40,767 bases of DNA from Chitinophaga pinensis (GTDB taxonomy: Bacteria; Bacteroidota; Bacteroidia; NS11-12g; UBA955): positions 1 to 40,767 of the forward strand of contig CAMAQS010000012.1 of the NCBI GenBank assembly GCA_945860565.1, written 5' to 3'. Each line of letters starts with the position of its first letter. The stretch's first letter is position 1. The translations under genes were made by a program, and so were the position numbers. Below are positions 7,265 through 15,667 of the stretch, piece after piece. The notes beneath the pieces are model-generated. The model ran no database searches and was not told the DNA's origin. It was given only the letters and a program-made list of their open reading frames with translations.

Positions 7265-8725
7265 TTACGCATTTCTAGGCTTCCATTCCCGTTTTACCCC
7301 AGGTTTCTTGTCTGTTTTGGGTGCAGGCGACGAACGATTAGAATCAGGTTTTGAAACGTTTGATTCTGATTTTGATACTGGATTATTAAACCTTGGACGA
7401 GAATTTGAATTATCAGATTTTGGAGTATTCCGGTTAAACTCTCTATTGGGTTTATTGTTTGTGCTTTTGTTCGAAGAATTGTTATTCCCGTTTGAGTTTT
7501 CTCTAGACGCACTTTTGGGTTTGTTAAATCTACTCGGAGGTCTTTGAAATTCTTTAGGCGCATCGGCATCCGCAATTTTAATTCCTGGAGGAAATGGATG
7601 TTCTTCTTCTACGGGGATTTCCTGTTTAATGAGTTTTTGGATGTCGCGTAAAAACGGCACCTCTTCCCTATCCACAAAAGACCAAGCAATTCCACTGTTT
7701 CCTGCACGTCCAGTTCTTCCAATACGGTGAACATACGTCTCAGGGATGTTTGGAATTTCATAATTAATTACGTGTGTTAATTCATCGATGTCAATGCCTC
7801 TAGCAGCAATGTCTGTGGCCACTAAAACACGGGTTGTTTTGTTTTTGAAATTGGTCAATGCATTTTGTCTAGCACTTTGACTTTTATTTCCATGAATGGC
7901 CTGTGCTGAAATATTTAAGCCTACCAAATCTTTAACTACCTTATCGGCACCGTGTTTGGTTCTTGTAAACACCAAAACGGTGGGTATTTCTACCTCACTT
8001 TCATCCAATAGGTGTCTCAATAAAAAGCGTTTGGTTTTTTGATCTACAAAAAATACTTTTTGACTCACTTTTTCCGCTGTTGTAGAAACGGGTGCAACTG
8101 ATACCCTCACTGGATTCACCAAAATGGATTGGCTTAACTTAACCACTTCGGCGGGCATGGTTGCCGAAAAGAACAAGGTTTGTCTTTTAACGGGCAACTT
8201 GGCTATCACTTTTTTTACATCATGGATGAACCCCATGTCTAACATTCTATCGGCTTCGTCCAGAACAAAGTGTGATATATTTCTTAAATCCACATGTCCT
8301 TGTTGCATTAAATCCAACAATCTTCCAGGTGTAGCCGTAATGATATCCGTACCGCGTTTCAGGGCATCCACTTGCGGTGATTGCCCTACTCCTCCAAAAA
8401 TAACGGCATTTCGAACTTGAACGTTTTTACCGTAAGCTTTAATGCTCTCGTCTATTTGTAAGGCAAGTTCACGTGTAGGTGTTAGAATTAAAGCACGAAT
8501 GGGACGGCGTTTGTCTTGTGACACTACATCCATTAAATGTTGGATAATGGGAATTGAGAATGCCGCTGTTTTACCTGTACCAGTTTGTGCTGTGCCTAAT
8601 ATATCTTGATGATTTAATGCGGGTGGAATGGCTTGTTCTTGAATTGGGGTGGGTTGTGTATAACCCTGTGTGGAAAGCGCTTCTATTATTTTTGAAGCGA
8701 TTCCGAGTTTAATAAAATCTTTCAA
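7265..8725 (-). CDS. rhlE: RhlE-type DEAD-box RNA helicase
   Basis: ATP-dependent RNA helicase. From a TTG at 8725 the protein is 486 aa and begins (M)KDFIKLGIASKIIEAL, matching the usual start of the family just before the Q motif (PTPIQEQAIP). All core motifs follow: AQTGTGKT, PTRELALQ, TPGRL, DEAD, SAT, ARGIDI and HRIGRTGRAG. The last ~110 residues are a low-complexity Asn/Ser/Lys/Pro tail, typical for RNA contact. A longer frame to an ATG at 8806 adds 27 atypical residues and would overlap a perfect -7 element (8731-8738), so I prefer the TTG, though a TTG start so close to the promoter is odd. Divergent from arsR. Confidence 0.9.
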   Translation of the reverse strand: MKDFIKLGIASKIIEALSTQGYTQPTPIQEQAIPPALNHQDILGTAQTGTGKTAAFSIPIIQHLMDVVSQDKRRPIRALILTPTRELALQIDESIKAYGKNVQVRNAVIFGGVGQSPQVDALKRGTDIITATPGRLLDLMQQGHVDLRNISHFVLDEADRMLDMGFIHDVKKVIAKLPVKRQTLFFSATMPAEVVKLSQSILVNPVRVSVAPVSTTAEKVSQKVFFVDQKTKRFLLRHLLDESEVEIPTVLVFTRTKHGADKVVKDLVGLNISAQAIHGNKSQSARQNALTNFKNKTTRVLVATDIAARGIDIDELTHVINYEIPNIPETYVHRIGRTGRAGNSGIAWSFVDREEVPFLRDIQKLIKQEIPVEEEHPFPPGIKIADADAPKEFQRPPSRFNKPKSASRENSNGNNNSSNKSTNNKPNREFNRNTPKSDNSNSRPRFNNPVSKSESNVSKPDSNRSSPAPKTDKKPGVKREWKPRNA

Positions 8726-8730
8726 TCCTG

Positions 8731-8738
8731 CAAAGATA
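8731..8738 (-). promoter_or_regulatory. -7 element TATCTTTG before the DEAD-box helicase
   Basis: Perfect TAnnTTTG on the minus strand, 5 nt upstream of the proposed TTG start. It argues against translation starting at the upstream ATG at 8806. No matching TTG was found at 17-23 nt. Confidence 0.5.
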
Positions 8739-8840
8739 GGTATAGTTACATCATTTTGTCCATTTAAGATGAATACTATGTTAAGTTTTTGTCGCGTTTT
8801 TCGCAAATTTCAAAATTCATCGTAATATTGCAATGTATTT

Positions 8841-9173
8841 ATGGGACTCACCAAATCAGATTTATTTACTGCAGAACAAAATCAGCTGGCACAAGTTGCC
8901 AAAGCGTTGGCTCATCCTGCTCGAATTGCCATTTTAGAACATTTGTTGATGCAAAATGCATGTATTAACAGTGACTTAGTCGACGAACTTGGACTTGCTC
9001 AGGCTACCATTTCTCAACATTTAAAGGAACTAAAGGAAATTGGAATCATCCATGGAAGCATTGAAGGAAATAGCATGAGCTATTGCATTAACCCTGAGAA
9101 ATGGTCTGAAATTACTTCAAACATGAATCGTTTGTTTAATCAATATGTCCCAAAAGACAATAACTGCTGCTAA
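8841..9173 (+). CDS. arsR: ArsR/SmtB-family metalloregulator of the arsenic operon
   Basis: 110 aa winged helix-turn-helix protein: KALAHPARIAILEHLL (about residues 21-36), recognition region LGLAQATISQHLKELKEIGII (about 50-70), wing GNSMSYCINPE. It lacks the classical ELCVCDL arsenite site; its cysteines are C41, C82 and a C-terminal pair C109-C110, so As(III) is probably bound by a different cysteine set. It is expected to repress the operon until arsenite binds. The downstream arsenate-reductase-like gene begins 8 nt after its stop. Promoter candidate TAATATTG at 8823-8830. Confidence 0.93.
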   Translation: MGLTKSDLFTAEQNQLAQVAKALAHPARIAILEHLLMQNACINSDLVDELGLAQATISQHLKELKEIGIIHGSIEGNSMSYCINPEKWSEITSNMNRLFNQYVPKDNNCC

Positions 9174-9181
9174 TACCATCC

Positions 9182-9886
9182 ATGAAAAAAATACTATTCT
9201 TTAATGCCTTAATTTTATTTGGATTAATGGCTTGTGACCCAAACAAAACATCCCCCGAAAAAACCATTACAACTATGAACGCTAGCATTGTCAATTACAT
9301 CGATTCACAGGTAATTCCTGGATTTGATACCTTATCCCCCGAAAGAAAAGAAATTCTGAATGAATTGTCTGATTGGATTTCCGAAAATACAGACTCAAAC
9401 CGTGCCCTTACATTTATTTGCACCCACAATAGCAGAAGAAGTCATTTTGGTCAAATTTGGGCTCAAGTAGCAGCGAATTATTATGGCATTTCAAATATAA
9501 AAACCTATTCAGGAGGCACTGAGGCCACCGCATTTAATCCAAGAGCCATTGCAGCCATGGAAAGAGTAGGATTTTCAGTAGCCAAAGACAGCGGCGAAAA
9601 CCCCATGGTTCATTTAAAATACGATACAGAATCGGAAGCAATCAATTGCTTTTCAAAAAAATACAGCGATAAAAGTAATCCACAAAAACAATTTGCAGCA
9701 ATCATGACGTGTTCTCATGCGGACGAAGCTTGTCCAGTCGTTTTTGGTGCTTCTAAACGATTTGCAATAATGTATTTAGACCCTAAAGTGGCAGACAATA
9801 CTGACCAAGAAACCGCAAAATACGACGAACGCTGCAAGCAAATTGCCACTGAAATGTTCTATGTGATGTCTCGTGTGAAAAAATAA
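9182..9886 (+). CDS. arsC: Arsenate reductase-like LMW phosphatase with lipoprotein signal
   Basis: 234 aa. The LMW-PTP fold is recognisable from the P-loop C80-THNSR-R86-S (CX5R), the DP pair D200-P201, and cysteines C177 and C184 spaced CX6C as in thioredoxin-coupled ArsC; C218 is also present. These fit reduction of arsenate to arsenite. The odd part is the N-terminus: a hydrophobic stretch ending in LMAC18 reads as a lipoprotein signal, which would place the enzyme outside the cytoplasm. Related Bacteroidota proteins begin near M32 (9275), so a cytosolic form from that ATG is the main alternative. Two ATCCCCC motifs (9250, 9334) flank that ATG. It lies 8 nt after arsR and 2 nt before acr3. 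Confidence 0.85.
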   Translation: MKKILFFNALILFGLMACDPNKTSPEKTITTMNASIVNYIDSQVIPGFDTLSPERKEILNELSDWISENTDSNRALTFICTHNSRRSHFGQIWAQVAANYYGISNIKTYSGGTEATAFNPRAIAAMERVGFSVAKDSGENPMVHLKYDTESEAINCFSKKYSDKSNPQKQFAAIMTCSHADEACPVVFGASKRFAIMYLDPKVADNTDQETAKYDERCKQIATEMFYVMSRVKK

Positions 9887-9888
9887 CC

Positions 9889-10905
9889 ATGAAAAAACTG
9901 GGTTTTTTAGACCGCTGGCTCACCCTTTGGATATTTTTGGCCATGCTTTTGGGTGTTTTGTTGGGATATATTTTCCCTGGAATTTCGGACGTAATCGATT
10001 CGTTTTCAGCGGGAACCACCAATATCCCCATTGCCATTGGATTGATACTAATGATGTATCCGCCACTTGCGAAAGTGAATTATGCCTTGCTGCCGGCAGT
10101 ATTTAAAAATACCAAATTATTGGGTGTTTCATTGCTTTTGAACTGGATTATTGGTCCGGTAATCATGTTTATTCTGGCCATTGTTTTTTTACAAGATCAT
10201 CCAGATTACATGGTTGGATTAATTCTAATCGGACTGGCACGCTGCATAGCCATGGTGTTGGTTTGGAATGATTTAGCCGAAGGAAACGCAGAATATGGAG
10301 CGGGTTTGGTTGCGTTAAATAGTGTATTTCAAATCTTTGCTTACAGTTTTTACGCGTGGTTGTTCATAACGGTACTTCCTCCGTATTTCGGATTTAAAGG
10401 GGCATTGGTCGATATTTCGGTGGCCACCATAGCCGAAAGTGTGGGCATTTATTTGGGTGTTCCCTTTTTGATGGGGATTATCACCCGAACGGTATTGGTA
10501 AAACAAAAAGGCGAAACGTGGTACAAAGAACAGTTTATTCCTAAAATTAGTCCAATTACCTTGGTATCGTTATTGTTTACCATTGTGGTGATGTTTTCAT
10601 TAAAAGGAGAACTCATTGTAACTATTCCACAGGATGTGTTACTGATATCCATACCGTTATTGATCTATTTTGGGATTATGTTTTTTGTGGGATTTTTTGT
10701 CAGCAAAGCAACGGGAGCACCCTACTCCACAAACGCTGCGGTGGCATTTACAGCGGCCGGCAACAACTTCGAGTTGGCCATAGCCGTGGCTATAGCTGTT
10801 TTTGGCTTGAATTCAGGTCAAGCCTTTGTGGGCGTCATTGGTCCGCTGGTGGAAGTCCCCGCCCTCATTTTGTTGGTTCGGGTGGCATTGAAGAGGTTGA
10901 GGTAA
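9889..10905 (+). CDS. acr3: ACR3-family arsenite efflux permease
   Basis: 338 aa, about ten membrane helices. Diagnostic stretches of ACR3 are present: [27 protein letters not shown] with the conserved Cys (C119), and [18 protein letters not shown] near residue 290. It exports As(III) across the inner membrane. It starts 2 nt after the arsC-like gene, so arsR-arsC-acr3 form one transcription unit. No arsM or arsA is visible. No terminator hairpin was seen behind it. Confidence 0.95.
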   Translation: MKKLGFLDRWLTLWIFLAMLLGVLLGYIFPGISDVIDSFSAGTTNIPIAIGLILMMYPPLAKVNYALLPAVFKNTKLLGVSLLLNWIIGPVIMFILAIVFLQDHPDYMVGLILIGLARCIAMVLVWNDLAEGNAEYGAGLVALNSVFQIFAYSFYAWLFITVLPPYFGFKGALVDISVATIAESVGIYLGVPFLMGIITRTVLVKQKGETWYKEQFIPKISPITLVSLLFTIVVMFSLKGELIVTIPQDVLLISIPLLIYFGIMFFVGFFVSKATGAPYSTNAAVAFTAAGNNFELAIAVAIAVFGLNSGQAFVGVIGPLVEVPALILLVRVALKRLR

Positions 10906-11003
10906 CTCATTGGAAGTATACCGCAATAATTTTATAACCTTAGAATACAGTTGTCAAAATATGGATTATAAAAATAGTAAAAATTACAACTTTTATTCTA
11001 TTT

Positions 11004-11156
11004 TTATTCTGGATCTATTTCCACAATTTTGTTGTCTCGCATTACTACAAGTTTGCTTTTTTTCGCTTTTTTATATTTCAACAGATCTTCATAGGTTTTT
11101 TCTAGGCCTTTAAGTATTTTAAGTTTGAGTTCATTGAAACTTTCTTGATTCGTCAT
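11004..11156 (-). CDS. 50-aa protein overlapping the zeta-like kinase gene; candidate antitoxin
   Basis: A 51-codon frame from ATG 11156-11154 to TAA 11006-11004. The protein starts MTNQESFNELKLKIL, is very rich in Lys and Glu with a predicted amphipathic helix (residues 5-35), and ends in a short strand-like segment KSKLVVMRDNKIVEIDPE. Its start lies 26 nt inside the 3' end of the zeta-like kinase gene in another frame, which implies cotranslation. The size, charge and overlap suit an antitoxin, but no family is recognised with certainty. It is too short for routine ORF calling. Confidence 0.65.
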   Translation of the reverse strand: MTNQESFNELKLKILKGLEKTYEDLLKYKKAKKSKLVVMRDNKIVEIDPE

Positions 11157-11727
11157 ATCGTTTTTTTAAATTGTTGTATATTTCTTGATTGAAAATAATT
11201 ATTTCATTATCAAAGTACTTTTCGGCAAAAAGATAGTGTTTACCCTCTGAATTATCAAACAAGAAAACCGTGTCTACAATTGAAAGGTAAATATCAAAAA
11301 AGTTTCTAATACCTCTTAAATATCTTCTTTCAATAACTTCAATGGGTATATTATGACCGCCCTCTTTTACTCGCGTCCGAACTCGTTCTTTGGCCAAATC
11401 AACATTTGAAAGCCAAAAGAATAACAAGCATATTTTATAACCATTTGCTTTCGCTTTGACTATTTTGCTTTTATAACTTTTAGTGGATAACGTAGTTTCT
11501 ATAGCGAATGTTTCATTCTTTGAAAGTAATTCATCAATTCTATAGAGCATTATTCGCCCGGCTTCAATTGCAACTTTCTCTGGTTGAAAAGGTGAAATTC
11601 CCTTGGCAATTTCATCGGCATTTATAAATTCTTTACAATTCAATATTTCTGGTAAAATCGTAAACGATGCAGTAGTTTTTCCAACACCATTACAACCTGC
11701 AACTATATAAAGATTTTTACCACTCAT
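11131..11727 (-). CDS. Zeta-toxin-like P-loop kinase
   Basis: 198 aa. Walker A is G11-CNGVGKTT19; D38 in FINADEIA corresponds to the conserved Asp of zeta-type kinases, and the E-T-T-L segment (77-80) and RVKEGGHNIP with ERRYLRG supply the substrate and lid residues. Zeta toxins phosphorylate UDP-N-acetylglucosamine and block wall synthesis; that substrate is assumed from the family. Unlike classical epsilon-zeta modules no epsilon gene precedes it; instead a 50-aa gene overlaps its 3' end. A TAAATTCG octamer 10-20 nt upstream may be its -7 element, and a perfect palindrome lies about 100 nt upstream. Confidence 0.85.
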   Translation of the reverse strand: MSGKNLYIVAGCNGVGKTTASFTILPEILNCKEFINADEIAKGISPFQPEKVAIEAGRIMLYRIDELLSKNETFAIETTLSTKSYKSKIVKAKANGYKICLLFFWLSNVDLAKERVRTRVKEGGHNIPIEVIERRYLRGIRNFFDIYLSIVDTVFLFDNSEGKHYLFAEKYFDNEIIIFNQEIYNNLKKRYDESRKFQ

Positions 11728-11830
11728 TCAAACGAATTTACGCATAGTTTTTGTAGTTTTTCTAAAACATTGGTTTGGGACACACAATAATAGCCATAAA
11801 GTTTATAAAATTCTTTTGTGAAATATTGTA

Positions 11831-11844
11831 TCGGTAATTACCGA
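11831..11844. promoter_or_regulatory. Perfect 14-bp palindrome, possible operator
   Basis: TCGGTAATTACCGA reads the same on both strands. It is 104 nt upstream of the zeta-like kinase start. Its position suits a repressor site, but it could belong to nothing in the window. Confidence 0.35.
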
Positions 11845-12273
11845 AATCTTTGCTTCTCGATGTGTTTTCCAACTTGGTAATCCTGATTGTAAAAAGTGTC
11901 AATACAAGCTATTCTTATATACAATGTCTTGATATTTCACAATCTTAAGAAAACCATTAATTAATTTGGAATAAAATTAATTCCATTTCCTTTTGCAGTG
12001 AATTAAACTCTAATTAAGATTTGAGTTATTTAACCAAAATCTATTTAATAGAAAATTTATTACGGCCACAAATTAATTTGAAATAGGGCGTTTCAATTAC
12101 TTTATTTGAATCATCAGGTAGTTTAGAAATACTACTCCTTAAATAATATTAATTTCTTTAGGCGTTGAGGTCTTTTGATGTATTCTTGATGTAAATTCTG
12201 AGTTTAAATCTAAAGTCACCTAGAAAAGTGTTTTGAATTTGGTTCAATTCCAGGTTATTCAAAGGTGGATGAT

Positions 12274-12281
12274 TATCTTTG
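12274..12281 (+). promoter_or_regulatory. -7 element TATCTTTG before the Nudix/helicase unit
   Basis: Perfect TAnnTTTG, 29 nt upstream of the Nudix ATG. No TTG at the expected distance. It would drive the two-gene Nudix-helicase transcript. Confidence 0.5.
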
Positions 12282-12310
12282 ACTTTAAAGGTAAATATTT
12301 AAAGTTCTAA

Positions 12311-12709
12311 ATGAAAACCATTGAAGTAGTTTGTGCGGTAATTCAGCAAGGCGATGCTTTTTTATGTGTACAACGCGGAAAACATAAATTTGATTATTTG
12401 AGCTATAAATACGAGTTTCCAGGCGGTAAAATCGAGAATGGAGAAACACCACAAAGTGCATTAATCCGTGAGATTAAAGAGGAACTCGATTTAACGATTG
12501 AGATTCAAAAAGAGCTGTGTACTGTGCAACATGTTTATCCCGATTTTGAAATTCAAATGACCGCTTTTTTGTGCACTTCAGACAATAGTACTTTGAAATT
12601 AAATGAACACATAAACAGTGTTTGGTCAAATTCAGAAAGTTTAAACGATTTAGATTGGGCTGCCGCCGATGTGCCCATTGTGGAGCACCTAAAAGTGATG
12701 AGGGATTAA
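12311..12709 (+). CDS. Nudix hydrolase, MutT-like
   Basis: 132 aa. Nudix box G39-x5-E45-x7-R53-E54-xx-E57-E58 is intact apart from Asp in the place of the late Gly. The N-terminal VCAVIQQGDAFLCVQRGKHKF and the FPGGK segment resemble MutT-type pyrophosphohydrolases acting on oxidised (deoxy)nucleoside triphosphates; the actual substrate is unknown. It lies 2 nt before the PLD-helicase gene, so the two are translationally coupled and probably act together rather than being a housekeeping mutT. Confidence 0.9.
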   Translation: MKTIEVVCAVIQQGDAFLCVQRGKHKFDYLSYKYEFPGGKIENGETPQSALIREIKEELDLTIEIQKELCTVQHVYPDFEIQMTAFLCTSDNSTLKLNEHINSVWSNSESLNDLDWAAADVPIVEHLKVMRD

Positions 12710-12711
12710 AG

Positions 12712-15621
12712 ATGAGAGAATTGTTGCACGACGCCTTAATAGCGGGATATATAGATAAAACACATTCCGCCAATGGAGATTATCTGCCAGAATTGTTATT
12801 AAACGATAAAACCCGACATAAAAGTGTACTACAATCCATTCATTTCGCGCTGCAAAACTGTGATGAGTTTTGGTTGAATGTTGCATTCGTTACTACGAGT
12901 GGCTTAGCTACCATCAAACAACAGCTCATAGAACTCAATAGAAGAAAAATCCGGGGTAAAATCTTAGTGTCTCAATACCTAAATTTTACTCAACCAGAGG
13001 CTTTAAAGCAACTGCTTTTATTTGATAATATGGAAGTTAGAATTAGCACCCATGACAGCCATCACATCAAAAGTTATATTTTCAAAAAAGACCGGATTGT
13101 TGACTTAATCATAGGGAGTAGTAACCTCACAGCCAGTGCGTTGACAATAAATAAAGAGTGGAATTTAAAAGTTTGTGGTGCATTTGAGAGTTATATAATT
13201 CACAAAACTTTAAGTGAATTTGATTTGCTATTTGCGCAAGCAAAACCTGTGAATCAATCCTTTATTGATGCTTACATTTTGGAATACTCTAAGTCCAAAG
13301 TTCCTGCAGAATTTCACGAAAATCCGGGTCCACAGCTTGTTACGGCAGAGAAAATCCTACCTAATTCTATGCAATCCGAGGCGCTAAAAAACATTGAATA
13401 TTTGCGCGCATCGGGGGCTAAAAGAGCGCTATTAATTTCGGCTACTGGAACAGGAAAGACTTATTTATCTGCCTTTGATGTAGTTAAATGCAAACCCAAA
13501 AAACTTTTATTTGTGGTTCATCGCAGAACCATCGCCAAAGCTTCTTTAGAATCGTTTTCAAGGGTCATTTCAGACTTCAAAATTAAAATGGGTATGTTTT
13601 CTGGGGATGAAATAGGCTACAATTACGATTATTATTTTGCAACCATTCAAACCATTAGTCGGGACGAACATTTATCAAAATTCACTTCCGACTATTTTGA
13701 TTACATTATTGTAGACGAAACCCACCGATCTGGTGGAAATACATATCAAAAACTCATTCAACATTTTAAACCGAAATTCCTTTTAGGAATGACCGCTACT
13801 CCGGAAAGAACCGATGGTTTTGATATTTTCAACTTATTTGATTACAACATTGCGTATGAAATTCGATTGCATCGGGCTTTAAAAGAAAATTTGTTATCCG
13901 ATTTTCATTATTATGGCGTGAGCGATTTAACCGTAAATGGAGAAGTTGTAGAAGAAACTTCTTCTTTTAATTATTTGTCAAGTGATGAAAGAATTAGACA
14001 CATTCTGACCACCATTAATTTGTATGGAACAGATTCAGGGGTTACTAAAGGACTTGTTTTTTGCCCTGCGAATACAGCAAATCAATCTAATGAAATTCAC
14101 TTTTTATGTGAAAAATTCAACGAATTTGGCTTTAAATCGGTTGTTTTAACGGCAACTAATTCTGAAAAAGAAAGACTTTCTGCCATTGAAAAATTAGAAT
14201 CTACAGGGCCAGAAAAGTTAGATTATATATTCACCGTAGATTTATTCAATGAAGGAATTGACATTCCCGCAGTGAATCAAATTGTGCTATTAAGACCAAC
14301 TCAATCCTCTATAGTATTTGTACAACAACTTGGGCGTGGTTTGCGGAAACATAAAGGTAAGGAATATTTAACAGTGATTGATTTTATAGGCAATTATTCC
14401 AATAATTTTTTAATTCCAATTGCCCTATATGGAAATGATTCTTACAACAAAGAATCCATCCGTAAACAACTCATTGGCGGGGAACAATTATTACCCGGTA
14501 CTTCTACTATTAACTTCGAAAAACAAGTAAAAGAGAACATTTTAAAATCATTGAATGGTTCTAATTTTAATGCACGGAAAAAATCAATTGAAGATTACCA
14601 ATATTTAAAACAAAAATTGGGAAGAATTCCCATGATGTGCGATTTTCTAACTCATGGCAGCCGTGATCCATACAATTATGTATTGTCAGACAAGTCTTAC
14701 TACAATTTTGTGCAGAAGCAAGAACGCACAGGCTTAGACTTATTAAATGAAACTCACAGACGCTGCTTAGAACTGTTTGCTTCAGAAGTAAACAATGGAA
14801 AACGAATCATAGAAACCATCACTTTAAAACTATTATTGCAAGAAAACGAGGTTTCAGCAGATCAAATAAAGACAGAAATCCATGAAAAATATGGAATTCA
14901 GTTAAAAAATCGGGATGTTGAATCCATTACCAATCATTTGAACTTTAAGTTTTCGCACAAAAATATATTGCAAAGCATCGGACTATCCGAACTCGTTGTT
15001 TTCGAAAATGGCAATTTCCAATTAAGTCCGGATTTTCAATCCATTTTACAAACACCGGTATTCTTGTCTTTTCTTACTGACAATGTGAATTGTGCTTTGA
15101 TTCAATATCAACAATCCTTATCAGAATATATATATCAAGATGGCTTTTTATTGAATGAACGATATTCTAGAAAAGATGTATTTCGGATTTTGAATTGGTC
15201 CGAAAATCCAAACCCTCAAAATGTTGGTGGATACATGCGCAGTCCCGACAAGTCAAACTGCCCTATTTTCGTCACTTACCATAAGAGTGAATCCATTTCT
15301 GAAACCACCAATTATCACGATCATTTTATTTCTAGGGATATGTTGGGTTGGATGTCAAAATCGAAGCGGTCATTAACTAGTCCCGATGTAATAGACATTC
15401 AAAAAAGCAGTGAAAACAACATGCGTTTGCCTTTATTCGTAAAACGGGATGATACTGAAGGTACTGAATTTTATTATTTGGGTGATTTAACCGTTCTTCA
15501 AAACGAAACAGTGCAAACCACAATTGGTTCTGACAATGCCAGCGTGGTATCCTTTAAATTCAAAATCAACCCGCCATTAGATTTGGCCATGTACAGTTAT
15601 ATTACTGGTAAAGAAGGTTAA
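12712..15621 (+). CDS. PLD nuclease - SF2 helicase - DUF3427 protein
   Basis: 969 aa from ATG 12712 (2 nt after the Nudix stop; the frame is open further upstream but inside the Nudix gene). N-terminal phospholipase-D-like domain (about 30-185) with H118-x-K120 and GSSN (135-138). SF2 helicase: SATGTGKT (243-250), DETH (335-338), TAT (361-363), QLGRGLRK (539-546). The C-terminal ~330 residues fit DUF3427. Such proteins are thought to cut or process nucleic acid with ATP hydrolysis and recur in defence-gene neighbourhoods; no specific activity is shown here. The neighbours (zeta-like kinase, HpaII remnant, RhuM) support a defence context. Confidence 0.88.
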   Translation: MRELLHDALIAGYIDKTHSANGDYLPELLLNDKTRHKSVLQSIHFALQNCDEFWLNVAFVTTSGLATIKQQLIELNRRKIRGKILVSQYLNFTQPEALKQLLLFDNMEVRISTHDSHHIKSYIFKKDRIVDLIIGSSNLTASALTINKEWNLKVCGAFESYIIHKTLSEFDLLFAQAKPVNQSFIDAYILEYSKSKVPAEFHENPGPQLVTAEKILPNSMQSEALKNIEYLRASGAKRALLISATGTGKTYLSAFDVVKCKPKKLLFVVHRRTIAKASLESFSRVISDFKIKMGMFSGDEIGYNYDYYFATIQTISRDEHLSKFTSDYFDYIIVDETHRSGGNTYQKLIQHFKPKFLLGMTATPERTDGFDIFNLFDYNIAYEIRLHRALKENLLSDFHYYGVSDLTVNGEVVEETSSFNYLSSDERIRHILTTINLYGTDSGVTKGLVFCPANTANQSNEIHFLCEKFNEFGFKSVVLTATNSEKERLSAIEKLESTGPEKLDYIFTVDLFNEGIDIPAVNQIVLLRPTQSSIVFVQQLGRGLRKHKGKEYLTVIDFIGNYSNNFLIPIALYGNDSYNKESIRKQLIGGEQLLPGTSTINFEKQVKENILKSLNGSNFNARKKSIEDYQYLKQKLGRIPMMCDFLTHGSRDPYNYVLSDKSYYNFVQKQERTGLDLLNETHRRCLELFASEVNNGKRIIETITLKLLLQENEVSADQIKTEIHEKYGIQLKNRDVESITNHLNFKFSHKNILQSIGLSELVVFENGNFQLSPDFQSILQTPVFLSFLTDNVNCALIQYQQSLSEYIYQDGFLLNERYSRKDVFRILNWSENPNPQNVGGYMRSPDKSNCPIFVTYHKSESISETTNYHDHFISRDMLGWMSKSKRSLTSPDVIDIQKSSENNMRLPLFVKRDDTEGTEFYYLGDLTVLQNETVQTTIGSDNASVVSFKFKINPPLDLAMYSYITGKEG

Positions 15622-15667
15622 ATTCAAATTAAAATTAACAAACAGTCTTGATAATTTTATTTACAAC

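Larger units (their letters stand above)
11728..12310. other. 583-nt AT-rich gap with no supported gene
   Basis: I found no credible reading frame. It holds a 14-bp perfect palindrome (11831-11844) on the zeta-gene side and a perfect -7 element (12274-12281) on the Nudix side. The rest is AT-rich sequence without visible hairpins or repeats. Confidence 0.5.

Noticed and set aside
7308-7547. Plus-strand 79-codon frame rich in Leu/Phe
   Set aside because: It is the antisense shadow of the low-complexity Asn/Ser/Lys tail of the DEAD-box helicase.
10910-11113. Plus-strand 67-codon frame after acr3
   Set aside because: It lies antisense to the 50-aa gene overlapping the zeta-like kinase, has aromatic-rich random-looking sequence and no recognisable start context.
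12239-12254. GGTTCAATTCC resembling a tRNA T-arm
   Set aside because: No acceptor, D-arm or anticodon stem can be built around it; no tRNA gene was found in the window.
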